From NCBI GenBank assembly GCA_026826555.1, contig JAKSZT010053928.1, forward strand, positions 36,937,060 through 37,001,059: a stretch of DNA of 64,000 nt, written 5' to 3'. Position 1 is the stretch's first letter; each line of letters opens with the position of its first letter. Of the stretch, positions 13,501 through 25,600 are shown piece by piece. Position numbers and translations under genes: made by a program. Below the pieces are notes generated by a model. That model was not told the DNA's origin. It saw nothing but the letters and a program-made list of their open reading frames with translations, and made no database searches. The DNA comes from Tolypeutes matacus (taxonomy: Eukaryota > Chordata > Mammalia > Cingulata > Chlamyphoridae).

Positions 13501-14390
13501 ATAGTATTGCCAATATGAGGTCAACTACCAGCAGAAACCAAGTCTTTCTTTGGATTTAATAGCAGCAGAACTAGAGTATAGATGTGTTTGTACCCAGAAA
13601 CTTGAGTAGACATCCTTCCACAAAGACCTCCAGCATAATATAGACAACACATAACTCCAGGAACAGGTTCTCCTTTCTGGCAGTGGTAGCAGCTGTTTTG
13701 TCAGTCTACTTTTCTGAGTAAACTAAGAATTTATAGCACCATTATCAACTTTTGCCTTAGGTTGTTGAAGCCTTCTTGGTGCAGCTGTTTTTTTTGTTTT
13801 TGTTTTTGTTTTTGTTTTTTGTTTTTTTTTTCAGTATTAGTTAAGTATCTTTCTTTTAGTACAGGGAACTTACTAATCTGCATATCTCCATTGCAAAGAT
13901 CGTTTAAATGATGAGGCATAAGAGTTGAGCTGAAAGAAATATGCAGGAAATAGAAAGAGTACATAAGCTATTCAGACAAAGCAGATCAATTAGACCAGCT
14001 AAATTAAATTTTCTGAACAATATATTCTTTTCCTAAATGACATCTTTTTACTCACTAGTTTATAGTTATTGTTTTTTTTTTAAGGATACATTTTCCGATA
14101 TGAGAAGTTCATCATGCAGTAAATGATAGATGTCCTTTCTTCATTTTCATATAATTAAGATCAATAACAAGTCTGGCATTTGCCTCACACCAGATGCTGT
14201 TAATATGAAGACAAATTAGCTAAGGTCATGATGATGGTAATGGCTTTTTGGAGCTGACAATTTGTAAATAAATAAATTATAATCAAAATAATATTTGGTA
14301 GGACAAGTTATAAAAAAAAGTTTATTCACTACTACTATGACAATACCTGATCTAATCAAAGTAGAAATGAATGTAAAAATAAGTATAAGG
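10587..14390. other. AT-rich unique intergenic DNA
   Basis: About 3.8 kb without a recognisable repeat or gene, apart from an imperfect (GTTTTT)n tract at 13786-13832. Open frames are short and without coding character. Confidence 0.55.
13786..13832. repeat. (GTTTTT)n simple repeat
   Basis: Four to five imperfect hexamer units followed by a T-run. Confidence 0.85.
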
Positions 14391-14523
14391 GGAGTGAATG
14401 TAGTTCAAGTGGTTGAGCACCTGCTTCCCATATATGAGGTCTTGGGTTCAATCCCTTATATCTCCTAAGGAAAAAAAATACATATATATATACACACACA
14501 CATATATATATGTAATATATATA
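14391..14523 (+). mobile_element. DAS-type SINE with TA/CA-rich tail
   Basis: A tRNA-like head (ggggagtgaatgtagttcaa, gttgagcacc, then ggttcaatccc) is followed by an A-run and a (TA)n(CA)n(TA)n microsatellite tail at 14481-14523. 'ataagta' occurs on both sides and may be the target duplication. It is more diverged than the copies at 20537 and 51367. Confidence 0.75.
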
Positions 14524-15310
14524 AGTAGTTCAGGAAATTCTTTACCCAAAATACAACTATAAAACTGGACAAATATTGTCAAAAGCAACCATTTCATCGC
14601 TCAGAAAATCAACTGAAGGCAAATACAAATTGAAAAATATTTATTTGGGGAAAACTTCTGAACTTTCAGTAACTATTTTGAGAATCTATAGCATTCTTAC
14701 TTGTAGCTGCTCTCATCTCCTTATCTCAGTCAGCAAGTAGCTCCACCAGTATGAACTTTGTGGCTACACAGACTCACATGGTTTGGAGAGGAAGGCAATA
14801 AACCTATGCCAGTCAGCTTTTTCAGTACAAGAAGCAATCTCTATGGCGAGTAAATGCAGAATGCCATTGACTCCACCTAGCCTGAGCTTTGGATGTGTTC
14901 TTCAACCCACACACTGTTCCATTTACAGAAAATGGAAGTCTTATTGTCACAGTTTCTGATCAGTCCTTGGCAGTTCACTAGCTATGCAGCACAAAGGCAA
15001 TTCCTAAGATACCAGGCTGAAAAATAACAACAAGAATAAAGAGAAAACAAAACAAAAAACTAAGGAGAGATATAAGCTGTAACACTCTGCAGCTCACAGC
15101 AGATGCCAGAGGATTACTTTAGGCAAGGAAGTTATCAATTAATAATGAGAAGACAATGAAGGCGGCGACGATGACTGTGAAGACAGAGGGGGAAGGGGGA
15201 AGAGGGAAGGGGGAAGAGGGAAGGGGAAAGGGGAGGGGGAGCACTAGCAGCAGCAGCAAAGAAACACCAGAAACAACTCTCTCAGAGGGGAAAACATCAG
15301 AATCCAATGT
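14524..15310. other. Unique sequence with a purine-rich simple repeat
   Basis: No gene is seen. An AGGGGGA/AGGGAA purine tract occupies 15185-15240 and is followed by a short GCA run. Confidence 0.6.
15185..15240 (+). repeat. G/A purine-only tract
   Basis: About 56 consecutive bases of nearly pure G and A arranged as AGAGGG(A)AGGGGG units. Confidence 0.9.
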
Positions 15311-15319
15311 TGCTTGGGT

Positions 15320-15482
15320 GTGAGAATTAACTGGGGATGAGCATGAGAGAACATCTTAGGGTAAAGAAAGTGTTCAAAAACTGGATTGTTTGTAGACTTG
15401 TTGCATAATACTGTAAATCTACACTTACAAATTTATGGTATGTAAATTATGCCTCAATGAAGGTGTGGAAAAAAATAAATAC
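15320..15482 (+). mobile_element. L1 3' UTR terminal fragment
   Basis: 'aactggattgt...cttgttgcataatactgtaaa', then 'tttatggtatgtaaattat' and 'cctcaatgaaggtgtgg' with an A-rich end, which is the old L1 3'-terminal sequence in plus orientation. Confidence 0.6.
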
Positions 15483-15649
15483 AACCACACAGGAAAACAC
15501 AACATCTTGATTCACAAAAGATCTACATATTTGCAGGTATTTTTTGATGCATTTATTCATGGAGTATGACACTCTTTGTTCTTGGGTTTATTATCTGTTA
15601 ATCCCAACACTGCATGAAACTCTGGCATGCAATACAAATATATTTTGTC

Positions 15650-15995
15650 TTACTTTAGGATAAGGCTCTCCAGTGGATCCTCATTGCATTTGGGTTGGAG
15701 TACAAAACCTTAGCTGACCTTCAAGAGCTGGAATGATCCAGCACATGCACATATTCTTGCCCTATCTCAAAACATTTTGGGTCCCTACTCTTCAGTCACA
15801 CACCCATTGGGCTTTCTGATTTCAGCAGAGATGTCAAATTCTTTCCCAAATCTGGAGTTACATAATGCTTGTCCACTTATTTATCTTTTTAACTTGTAAT
15901 TATATTTCAGTTCTCTTCTTATATGTCTCTATCTCAAAGAGATTTTATCACTAACCATTCTGGTCCTCACCAATAAAAAGCATCTTTTCTTTTTT
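15650..15995 (+). mobile_element. LINE-2 (L2) 3' fragment
   Basis: Contains 'ggagtacaaaaccttagctg', 'ctcaaaacattttgggtccc' and 'tgtcaaattctttcccaaat' in the order of the L2 3' region. It is strongly diverged. Confidence 0.45.
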
Positions 15996-16119
15996 TCCCC
16001 CTAATATTACTCTGTCCTTTTATTTCATATTCTTTTTTATCACAATTAATTATTTTATATTTGTTTGTGGTTTTGCTTCATTTCTATTTCCCCTTAATAC
16101 AAGAAGCTTTATAAATGTG

Positions 16120-17080
16120 GGGACCATACAAATCTTTATCAGTTGTTCTCAAAGTATGATTGTCGACCCCTGGGGATCACCAAGCCCCTTTCATTGGATA
16201 TAAAAGGTCAAAGCTAATTTCAAAAAAAACATTTAATTGCTATTTTTTTCACTATGTTGATGGTGCAAAAGCATATTGATGGTGAATAAAGGCAAACTCT
16301 ACTGAGTAATTGTGCCCTTAACCACCTCAAACATACATGGGAGAAAAAAATAAACCAGTTTCACACTTAATGTCCTTGATAAACAAGCAAAAATAATTAA
16401 TTGTATTAAGTCCTTTTTGATATTTTGTTGATAAAACTAAAGTACATATAAAACACTTCTGCTGCCTACTATTGTATGATGGACTTAAAGAAAAACACTG
16501 TAGTTGTTTGATTGCCAGCCAAATAGCCCTTTTTTTAAAAATGGAACACTATTTTGTTTGAAAGAATGACATCAGACAGATTATGGTTATACATACATGG
16601 GTATTTGGCAGACATTTTCTTAAAAATGAATGAAGTGAGCTTATCACTTCAAATAAAATAAATGACATTTGTTGCAATGATAATATTCAAGCTTTCAAGT
16701 GAAAAATAAAATTTTAGAAATCTTGTATCCCACTTCTGTGATCTTGATAACTTCCTAATTCTTAAAGGTTTTCTGATCAAATTTTTGACAATATTAATGT
16801 AAAGGTTGATTTATGTATAAAGAAATATGTCAGCATGTGGAAGATCTCTATAACTCAATGAAACTATATTTTACTAATGACCAATGAATAATAGTACAAA
16901 GAAATATGGAATCAAAATTGGTAATTACTCAATGTGCAAGATAGATCTATGGATTTTAATGTCAAGAGTACCAAAAGTTCATTTATATGGTATCAGACTT
17001 TTCAGTGTAACTAACTACTAATAAACTACTACATGTTGATATTTGGAGTACTATCAAAGACAAATACCCAAAATTATTTA
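16120..17080 (+). pseudogene. Decayed hAT (Charlie-like) DNA transposon with transposase remnant
   Basis: The left end 'gttctcaaagtatgattgtc' followed by 'gacccctggggatcacc' matches the terminal inverted repeat side of mammalian hAT-Charlie-like elements, and the following ~900 bp track a transposase body. Conserved nucleotide blocks include 'aaaagcatattgatggtg', 'cagtttcacacttaatgtcc', 'gggtatttggcagacatttt', 'gcaagatagatctatgga' and 'ccaaaagttcatttatatgg'. A degraded reading frame gives short transposase-like strings such as VFGRHFLKNE, broken by many stops and frameshifts. The C-terminal hAT dimerisation region and the right terminal repeat are missing; L1 5' sequence begins at ~17085. No ORF is usable. 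Related domesticated hAT genes exist in mammals, but nothing here suggests domestication. Confidence 0.75.
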
Positions 17081-17303
17081 TGGGAGTCCACATGGAGAGC
17101 AGCAGCAAGGATGCCTATCTACTACCAGCTAGGAGGATATCAATAGATGTCTAACGAGGAACTGGAACTTACAGCACTGACCAGCAGTAATGAGTAACTC
17201 CCCATTTTGGATGTCAGTGGAGGCTGAGTAGGGAACTTGGACTTTTACTTCCACCTGGCAATGATGAGAAAGTTTGTCCCCATTTTCCCTACTTGAGCAG
17301 TGA

Positions 17304-17305
17304 CA

Positions 17306-17338
<33 letters not shown>

Positions 17339-17356
17339 GAAAAAAAAAAAAAAAAA
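17304..17356 (+). repeat. A-rich / (GAAAA)n tract
   Basis: About 53 bp of A-runs with GAAA and GAAAA units inside the L1 5' region. It generates a lysine-rich spurious ORF. Confidence 0.9.
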
Positions 17357-18844
17357 GGCCAGCTAAAACAGAAGAATTAAATAAAAAACTGAATCTCAAA
17401 TTAAAATTCCTAAAATGTCCTGGTTTCAATCAGAAATTACTCATAATACCAAGAAGTAGGAGGATCTCAAACTCAATAAAAATTCCCTCACTGAGATAAC
17501 AGAAATATTGGAATTATCTGACAATGATTTTTAAAATAGCTATCATAAATATTCTTCAAAGCAAAATGACAAACACACTTGAAACAAATGAAAACATAGA
17601 AAGTCTCAGCAAAGAAATAGAAAGTATAAAAAAGAATCAAATGGAAATTTTAGAACTTCAAATTTTAGAACAATTTATTGTATTGAAAAATACAATAATT
17701 GAAACAAAATACTGAATAGATGGGCCCAACAGCAAATGGAGGAACAGAAGAGTCAGTGAACTATAAGATACAGAACATGAAATTACCCAATCTGAACAAC
17801 AGAGAGAAAATAGACTGAAAAAAAAAAACAGTATCTCAGAGAAATGTGGGACTAAAACAAATGATCTTATGTTTGGGTCATCTGAATCTCTGAAAGATCA
17901 GTGAAAAAGAGGGAAGCTGAAAAAGTACTCAAAGAAAATAATGGCTGAAAAACGTTCCAAATCTGGTAAAAAAAAAAAAAAATACATTTACTTACAGATT
18001 CAAGAAGCTGAGCAAACCCCAACAGGATAAACCCAAAAAAATCCACATAAAGATACACCATACTCAAACCTATAAATACTTGAAAGCAGCAAGAGAGAAA
18101 TGTCCTCTTTCCAAAAGGGAAGAACAATTCAAATGATAGCCAATTTCTCACTAGGTATCATGGACCCCTGAAGGAAATGGCATGAACCCTATAAACATTT
18201 TACAAGTGAAGTAAAAGAAAAACTCTCTACCAAGAAGTTTATATCCAGTGAAAATATCCTTCAGGAATGAAAGGGAAATTAAGATATTCTCAGATAAAGG
18301 AAAGTCAAGGGAATGTTGTGCCAGTATATATATTCTAAAAGAATGGCAAAAGGAAGTTCTCAAAACAGAAAGCAAATGACTACAGAAGTAATGTTGAAAT
18401 TCTAGAAAGAAGAAATAGCATGGTAAACAAAAAATAGGGTCAAATGAAATATACTTTCCTTCTCCTCTTGAATTATCTTAACTATGTTTGATAGTGGAAG
18501 TGAAAATTATAACATCGTTGGATGTGGTTCTAAAAGTTTTACAGGAAATATTTAAGACAATAATATTATACATGGTGGGGGGGGAAATAAAGGGGTGTAA
18601 AGGGAAATAAGGATTCTACATTTAACTCCAATTGGTAAAATAATTACATCAGTAAACTCTGGTAAGTTATATATGTATATTATAATACCAAGTGAAACCA
18701 TTAAAAAGCTATACAAAGAGAACACTGTAAAACATTATAGATAAATCAAAATGGAAAAAAAATAGTTCAAATAACTCACAGAAAGTGAGGAAAAAGAAAA
18801 CAGAAAGGTGAGAAACAGAGAGAAGAAATGGAAAAATAAGTAAA

Positions 18845-19085
18845 ATGGTATTCCATCATTTTTGTTTGATGGAGTGATCTATATATGCCACATAGATTCT
18901 GTTGGTTGATGGTGCTGTGGAGTTCTTCTGAATCCTTATTGATTTTATTTATGTGTTTCTATCAATTGTTGAGAGGCAGTGTTTAATCTCCAAATATAAT
19001 TGTGGATTTGTATATTTCTCCTTTTAAGTCTATCAGTTTTTGCTCTACGTATTTTGCAATTTTGTTGTTTAGTGCACATGGTAAT
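18845..19085 (-). mobile_element. Inverted L1 endonuclease-region segment
   Basis: Within a plus-strand L1 this ~240-bp block reads as L1 EN only on the minus strand: 'ctatcaattgttgagaggca', 'caaatataattgtggatttg' and 'ctcctttt' followed by 'agtctatcagtttttgc' are reverse complements of the 'GDFN'-side EN coding text. ORF1-like plus-strand sequence ends just before it and plus-strand post-EN ORF2 sequence starts just after it. Confidence 0.65.
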
Positions 19086-19704
19086 TGCATACATTAGGAA
19101 ATCTGAAAAGTCTCAAATCAATAATCTGAGCTCCTACCTCAAGAATCTAGAAAAAGGAGACCAATATAACCCAAAGCAAGCAGAAGGAAAGATAAGAATG
19201 GAAATCAATGAATTGCAAACAGAAAAAATTGTGAAAAATAAAGAGTTCTTTATAAAGATTAATAAAATTGACAAACCCCTAGCAAAACTGACAAAAAAAA
19301 AAGGAAAAGGACACAAATTACCAACTTCAGGAATAATTAAGTGATATCAATGCAGATCCTGCAGTCATGGAAAGGATAAAAAGGGAATTAAAAAAAAAAA
19401 AAACTCTACTCAAATTTTATTATTTAGATGAAATTGTAAAATTCCTCAGAAAATACATATTACTACATTTAACCAAGTAAGAAATAGGTAATTCCAATAG
19501 CCCTCTATTAGTGAAATTTAGTTTGTAATTAAAAATACTAACAACACTACAAGTCCAATGGTTTGCCTGGAGAAATCTACCAAACACTAAAAAAGAATTA
19601 ACATCTCATCTACACAGACTCTTCCAGAAAACAGAAGAGGATTGAATACATTCCAATTAATTTTATGAAGCTAATGTTGTTCTGATACCAAAGCCATACA
19701 GAGA

Positions 19705-19845
19705 CAGGGAGGGCAAAAGAGAGAGAGGGGGGGGGAAGGAAGGAAGGGAGGGGAAGGAAAGAAAGAAAAATGAAGGGGAAGGAAAGAAAGAAAAAGGAAG
19801 GAAGGGGAAGGAAAGAAAGAAAAAGGAAAGGAAAGAAAAAATAAA
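19705..19845 (+). repeat. (GGAA)n/(GAAA)n purine microsatellite
   Basis: About 140 bp almost purely A and G, embedded where L1 RT coding text ('gataccaaagccatac', IPKP-like) should continue. It expanded inside the L1. Confidence 0.9.
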
Positions 19846-20536
19846 AAAACTACATATTAATATCATTTATGCACATGGACACAAAAGTCCTTAACAAAAT
19901 ATTAGCATATATAACTCAGGAATATATAAAAAGAATTCTACACATGACCAAATGGGGTTTATTCTAGAAAAGAAAGGCTAGTTCAATGTTTGAAAATAAA
20001 TCATTGTAGTCCACATATTAATAGGCTAAATGAAAAAGAAGAAAAATCACATGATCATATCAATCAATGCAGAGAAGGCATTTGATGAAATTCAGTACCT
20101 TATCATTGATATAAACTCTCAGAAAATAAGAACGGACCATGATAAATGATCAAGAGCATTTACATAAAACCTACAGCTAACATTGTCCCTTAATGGTGGA
20201 ACAAGGAATGTTTTCCCCCTATAATCAGAAACAAGGCAAAGATGTCCATTCTCACCACTGTTGTTCAAATTGCACTAGAAGTTCTAGCTAGTGCAGTAAG
20301 GCAAGGAAAGGAAATGAAATGCATACAGATGAAAAAGGAAGAAATAAAAATGTCCCTAAGACATAATTGTCTACATAGTAAATCCCAAGGAATCTAAAAA
20401 TTTAAAAACCTCCTAGAATAAATAAGTTGTTCAGCAACGTTGCAGGTTACAAGACAAACACAAAATTCACTTGTATTTCTATATCCTAGCACTGAACGTG
20501 TAGACACTGAAATTAATAACAATTTAAAAAAACACC

Positions 20537-20744
20537 AGGAAAGCAGCTGTGGCTCAATCAGTAGGGCTCCCGTTTACCATATGGGAGGCCCCGGGTTCAG
20601 TTCCCGGGGCCTCCTGGTGAAGGCAAGCCCGTCCGCATGGCGTGGTTAGCTGACCCAGCGAGCACAAGCAGCAAGGGGGGGATAAATGAATAAATAAATA
20701 AAAATCTTTAAAAAAAAATAAAAAAAATAAAAATAAATAAAAAT
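20537..20744 (+). mobile_element. Young DAS-type SINE (GGCTGTGGCTCAATCAG subfamily)
   Basis: tRNA-like head with A box 'gtggctcaatcagtagg' and B box 'gggttcagttccc', then a ~70-bp tRNA-unrelated part ending 'caagcagcaaggggggg' and an (ATAA)n tail. The target duplication AAAAAACACCA is intact at 20526-20536 and 20745-20755. It is nearly identical to the copy at 51367, differing at under ten sites over ~140 bp, mostly CpG or transition positions. Confidence 0.9.
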
Positions 20745-21753
20745 AAAAAAACACCAATTACAATCTCTCTTTCTCTCAAAAAAAATAGGTACAAATTTAA
20801 CAAAATAGAGGATTTGTATGATGAAAACTACAAAACACTGATGAAAGTCATTACAGAAGACCTAAATACATGGAAAGATATACTATGTTCATGGATTGGA
20901 AGGCAATGTAGTAAAGATGTCAGTTCTCCCCAAACTGATATACAAGTTCAATGCAATGATTATCAAAATCTCATTAAAATATTTTGTTGTCATAGACAGG
21001 ATTATTTAAAAGTTTATGTGGAAAAGCAAAGGAACTAGAGTAGCTAAAACACTTTTGAAAAAGAATAAAGTGGGAGGAATCATTCTACCCAATTATAAGA
21101 CTTATTAGTATTGTTTATAAGAAATAAAAGACTGTAGTATTGGTGCAAGGATAGCCAGGTAGATAAATGGAACAGAATAGAGGACCCAGAAAGAGACACA
21201 TAAAAGTATCCAATAGAGTTTTTATAAAGTTGTAAAAGCAATTCAATGGAGGAAAGAAAGCTTTCAACAAATGGTACTGGAAAAATTGGACATCCGTGGG
21301 CAAAACAAAATGAACCTTAACTAAATCTCACCTTTTATACAAAACTTAAATCAAAATGGATCACAGAATTAAATGCAAAACATAAAATTATAAAACATTT
21401 AGAGAAATACCTTGAAGGAAATCTTTGGGATTTAGGGTTAGACAAAGAGATCTTAGACCTTACACCAAAATCATGATCTATGTAAAGAAATACTAATAAG
21501 TGTGACTTCATCAAAATTAAAAACTTCTTCTCTGTGAAAGACCCTGTAAAAGGAAGAAAAGACAAGTTGTATACTGGAGAAAATATTTGCCAACCACATA
21601 TCCGAGAAAGGGCTCATATCTAGAATAAAGAACTCTCAAATCTCAACTAAAAAACAAAAATCCAATTAGAAGATGGGCAAAAGAGATGAACAGACATTTC
21701 ACAGAAGAGATACAGAGAACAAATAAACTTTCTGTATAAAAAGATGTACATAA

Positions 21754-22475
21754 TAATGTTAAAGGTAAAAAAAAAAAAAAAAGAACATGGAGTTTGGTTT
21801 GAATACAATTAAACATTATTTTCTCTGTCATTTTTTTCATTAATAAGGAAACCTTGGCTACATCACTCAACTAATCTGTGTTCAATTGTGTATCTTTCTG
21901 AACACTAGAAGAACAACTGAGTTAGTAGTTTGAATTAGATGAGATAAAAGTGCCTGGACAGAACTTTTTAGGAGTAATGTTTCCATAACTTGTTGAAATG
22001 CCCTTTTCTGTTATTTTATTTTTTTGAATTTGAAATAAAGTTATTTTTAAAAAAGAGGTGTAGGGAAGTGGATGTGGTTCAAGTGATTGAGCTCCCACCT
22101 ATCACATGCAGAGGTCCCACGTTCGGTTCCCAGTGCCTCCTGGAGTAGACAAGCAAGACAGTGTGCTGGTGCGATGGGCAGGCATGGCGAGCGGATGCAA
22201 CAAGATGACACAACAAGGAAACACAAAGAGGAAAGACAATGAGAAACACAACAAAGCAGAGAGCTGAGGTGGCTCAAGTGATTGAGTGCTTCTCTCCCAC
22301 ATGGGAGGTCCCAGGCTCGGTTCCCACTGCTTCCTGAAAAGATGAGCAGACACAGAGAGTACACAGCAAATGGACACAGAAAGCAGATAGTGAGTGCAAA
22401 AACGATGGGGGGGGGTAAATAAATAAAATAAATCTTCAAATAAAAATAAATGATCCTAAATATGCTCAAAGGAAA
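21754..22475 (+). mobile_element. Retroposed-looking insertion in L1: mRNA-3'-end-like segment plus SINE
   Basis: The host L1 breaks after 'aaaaagatgtacataa' (from ~21738) and resumes at 'aaaaagatgtgtagcatga' (from ~22479), so a ~10-bp duplication AAAAAGATGT brackets the insert. The insert starts with non-L1 sequence (21755-22055) ending in AATAAAG and an A-run, then a dimeric DAS SINE, then ~30 bp and a second A-run. A retroposed transcript is the simplest reading, but the parent gene is unknown. Confidence 0.45.
22062..22440 (+). mobile_element. Dimeric DAS SINE (DAS-III-like)
   Basis: Two tRNA-derived monomers in tandem. The first head is 'gtggatgtggttcaagtgat' at 22068; the second is 'gaggtggctcaagtgattga' at 22265. 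Each is followed by a B-box-like 'ggttc' segment and a linker with repeated 'caacaagatgacacaacaag' text. It ends in GGGGGGGG and (ATAAAT)n. The 171-codon minus-strand frame at 22047-22562 is an artefact of this SINE. Confidence 0.85.
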
Positions 22476-22689
22476 AAAAAAAGATGTGTAGCATGATTGG
22501 CCATTAAGGAATTTCAGATAAAAAATATAATGAAATATCTCCACACATCTATGGATAAGCAAAAAATATATATATATAGTGACATCCTCAAATGCTAGAG
22601 AAGATGTGGAGAAACTGGATCATTCATTCATTTTGCACGTAGGAATGTAAAACAGTCACTCTGGAAAAGAGTGACACATATCTTCTGCT

Positions 22690-25600
22690 CACATATCATT
22701 TGCCAAACAAGTCATATGGGCATGCCTAACTTCAAGAAGGCAGGGAAATATACTCCTACAAGTGCCCTGAAAAAAGAACCAGAAATTTGATAAATGGAAC
22801 CAATACTTAACCACATAGCTTCCTGATAAATTGGCAACCATCATACTTCTGTTAAATGAAGATCAGAGTAAATATTTAAATTAACTTAAGGGACTTTCTT
22901 TAGACAGTGATAAGGCCAACAAGATTCTCTTTGTTTCACAGAAGAGTTAACACTGTAATACAGTGGCCAATAAATATTGAAAAGGGATATTCTCCAGCTC
23001 TCCATTCTCTAAGTGCTACTTGACTACCCTGCTGACCTTATAAGAATTAAGATTTAGAATCTTCATCTATGACAAATAGAATTGGGACAAGAGACATAGG
23101 CAAATTGTGTTTTTCATTCTCCTTAAGTTACTTTTGCTTTTCTTCCACAGGTTGGGGTTTTCTGAACTGTCTTAAACATGTAGCTCCTCTGCAGGACAGA
23201 AGATTTTAGAAAGATCTTTACTAAAGTGTTTATCAGAACAGTAGTCCAAATTCCTCAATCTGTTCAGACACATTGGCAAAATGATACATGCCCTATATCC
23301 CACATTGACAGTCACAGCATCTATTTCATTATTTACCATTCTATTAAAATATTGAAATCCCTGAGAATTTATATAATAAAGAAACCTGTTTAACACATAA
23401 AATGTGACCATGTCTAGGGGCTGAGTTAATTCATTTTAATTCCCACAGTAAATTCATGATGTAGGTGTATAACCATTCTCATTTTATAAACCCTTTTGTC
23501 TTATAGAACATTCTAAAAATTCCTACTGAGGAATCTCTACTTTCTTTTGGGGTGGTTCTTAAATATAAGAGAGATTCAGGGTTGTCTGTGAATTAAGATG
23601 TAACTGAAATAAGCAGAATAAATATAAGCTTATAAAGTAAAGCTTGAAATAGAATAGAATATTGAAAAGACCATCATGTCCTGAGAGACCTAAAATGTTA
23701 TTATCTGATGGCTTAAAATAAAACTTCTTTCCCATCTTGAATTGTTTGGATTGCCCACCAATTAGTCACCCCTTTGCATTATAGCATGGAGTGAAATGTA
23801 TTCTTTTAAGACACTGGAAGCCAAGCCAAAACTGGGAAAGATTCTTTAGCACATGAGTTTAGAAGATTAGGTGAATGATTTGAGGAAATCATGGCACTGG
23901 CAAAGTATTAGCTCTTTGGCAGGTGGTGAGTGATCAGGGATCTTAGGTAACCTCTGGATATCAGGTATGGTAAAGGAAAGATAGCAAAGATAAGGGTGTA
24001 TAAGGAAAAGGTTTTCAAATGCAGGCATGTTTCAGAGTTGTCTGGTTAAATATATGGAAGTTTGTTGCTTTTCCCTCTCCTCTTCCATAAATACTATCAA
24101 TTTTAATTCTCTATATTCAATGCAGAGCCTAGACTTCAGTAATTTTAGTGAGCTGTCTGCCCACTAAATTTTTAGAATCATTGTTTTGTAACTGCCAAAC
24201 TATTGGGATGAAAGAAGAGTCCTGGCAAAAAGAGGACAAATTTTTATTATTTTGCTTTGCATTTTCAATTGGAATAGGTGAAGTGCCTCTGTTCTTAGAG
24301 AAATACTATTTTCTAGCATTATGAAGGATTTTGAAGTCAAAGTCTCTTTTTAAATATCTTTCAGCCACTTTTTAATAAAAGAATATCTATCTACATGTAG
24401 TAATTTGTATAATATGAATAGGAGTTTTAGAGAAATAATATATAATGGATTTAGGTTGACAGTGCATGCCAAATTATACTTCCTGTTCCACAGATGTCAA
24501 TGAATATCCAATAAGCAAAGGAAACTAATGCTCTTGAGAGAGAAAAAAAAAAAGTATAAAAAAGTAAACAAACAAAACTGTCACTATCACTTTATTTTTT
24601 CAATGATAAGTATACCCAGCTACAGAAATCAACTATTTAACGCATTACAACATGAATTACTTTTTAATATACATTTGAAGAAATGTTTCTAGAAAATGTT
24701 TACCTATCTTTCCATGTGGCAAAAAAAATTACAGGGGGTATATTGGAACTCTGCACTTTATCCATGATTTTTATGTAAACCTATAATTCTTCTAATAAAT
24801 TTTTTTACAAAAAGCTTGAACTCTTCAAATATATATTCATGTGGAATATTATTTAAGTATGCATAATAGAAATATTTATTTAGTCTAAAGTCATGAAACA
24901 TGCTTATAAAGCTATGAAAACAAAAGCAGAATTGAATTAGTCTTTGATAAATACTAATTTCCAAATTGGAATTGAATGACCAGGATTTCAGAGCATATAT
25001 ATCACTTAAAAGTATAATTAATGGCAAAATATATGAAAGAGCAAAATATAAATCTTGACATTTTACTTATACAGAAGACAGATGTTTCTTTTTTAGCACA
25101 GAGATTGATTTTTAATGCCCAGAAAGGATTGCATTCTCATTTAATGTTTACACCAAGCTGTAGATTTTGTGCATTTGGCTTTCTTTCCTTATGGTGCCAG
25201 TCTCCTGAGAGTATCCAAGAGAGGAAAGCAAATCACCAGTCAATACTTAGACTAGGGCATTCTTCTGATTAATGGAAAGGCCAGGACATGGCCTCCTAAG
25301 GCATCTTGTGCAATTTCACAGGTTTATACATAGTCTGACAATCAAAATCTTCATAAATAATTGTAATTCTGATTTTGGCAGCTTTCACTACATTTACCTG
25401 TCAACTTTAATACTGGCATAAGTACCTCATTGCCATTAGATACTTTAAACTATTTTAATTAACACTTTCATATTTGTTTCTAAAGTGAGATAAGATACTG
25501 CAGATGGTAGCAATAAAAGGTGTGCAGGCTGTGTTGTTAGTCCTCATTTTAGAAAAACAGAATTACAGTTTATGTACTGCATTGGCTAAGCATCATTTTA

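Larger units (their letters stand above)
17085..22690 (+). mobile_element. Old L1 (L1M-type), plus strand, rearranged
   Basis: 5' UTR text ('ggagtccacatggagagcag', 'cttacagcactgaccagcag') leads into ORF1-type sequence at about 17500-18400 ('gaaagtctcagcaaagaaat', 'acccaatctgaacaacagag') and then ORF2 sequence from 19090 to 21750, resuming at 22476-22690 near the ORF2 C-terminus/3' UTR. All frames are broken. It is interrupted by an inverted endonuclease segment (18845-19085), a (GGAA)n tract (19705-19845), a SINE (20537-20744) and a retroposed-looking insertion (21754-22475). Confidence 0.8.

Noticed and set aside
17293..17499. Lysine-rich ORF
   Set aside because: Translation of an A-rich tract in an old L1 5' region.
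20537..20620. tRNA gene candidate (A and B boxes present)
   Set aside because: It is the tRNA-derived head of a SINE, followed by a tRNA-unrelated body, tail and target duplications.
22047..22562. 171-codon minus-strand ORF, the longest near the SINE
   Set aside because: It is the reverse of a dimeric tRNA-derived SINE with its tail; the protein has only low-complexity hydrophobic and Cys-rich text.
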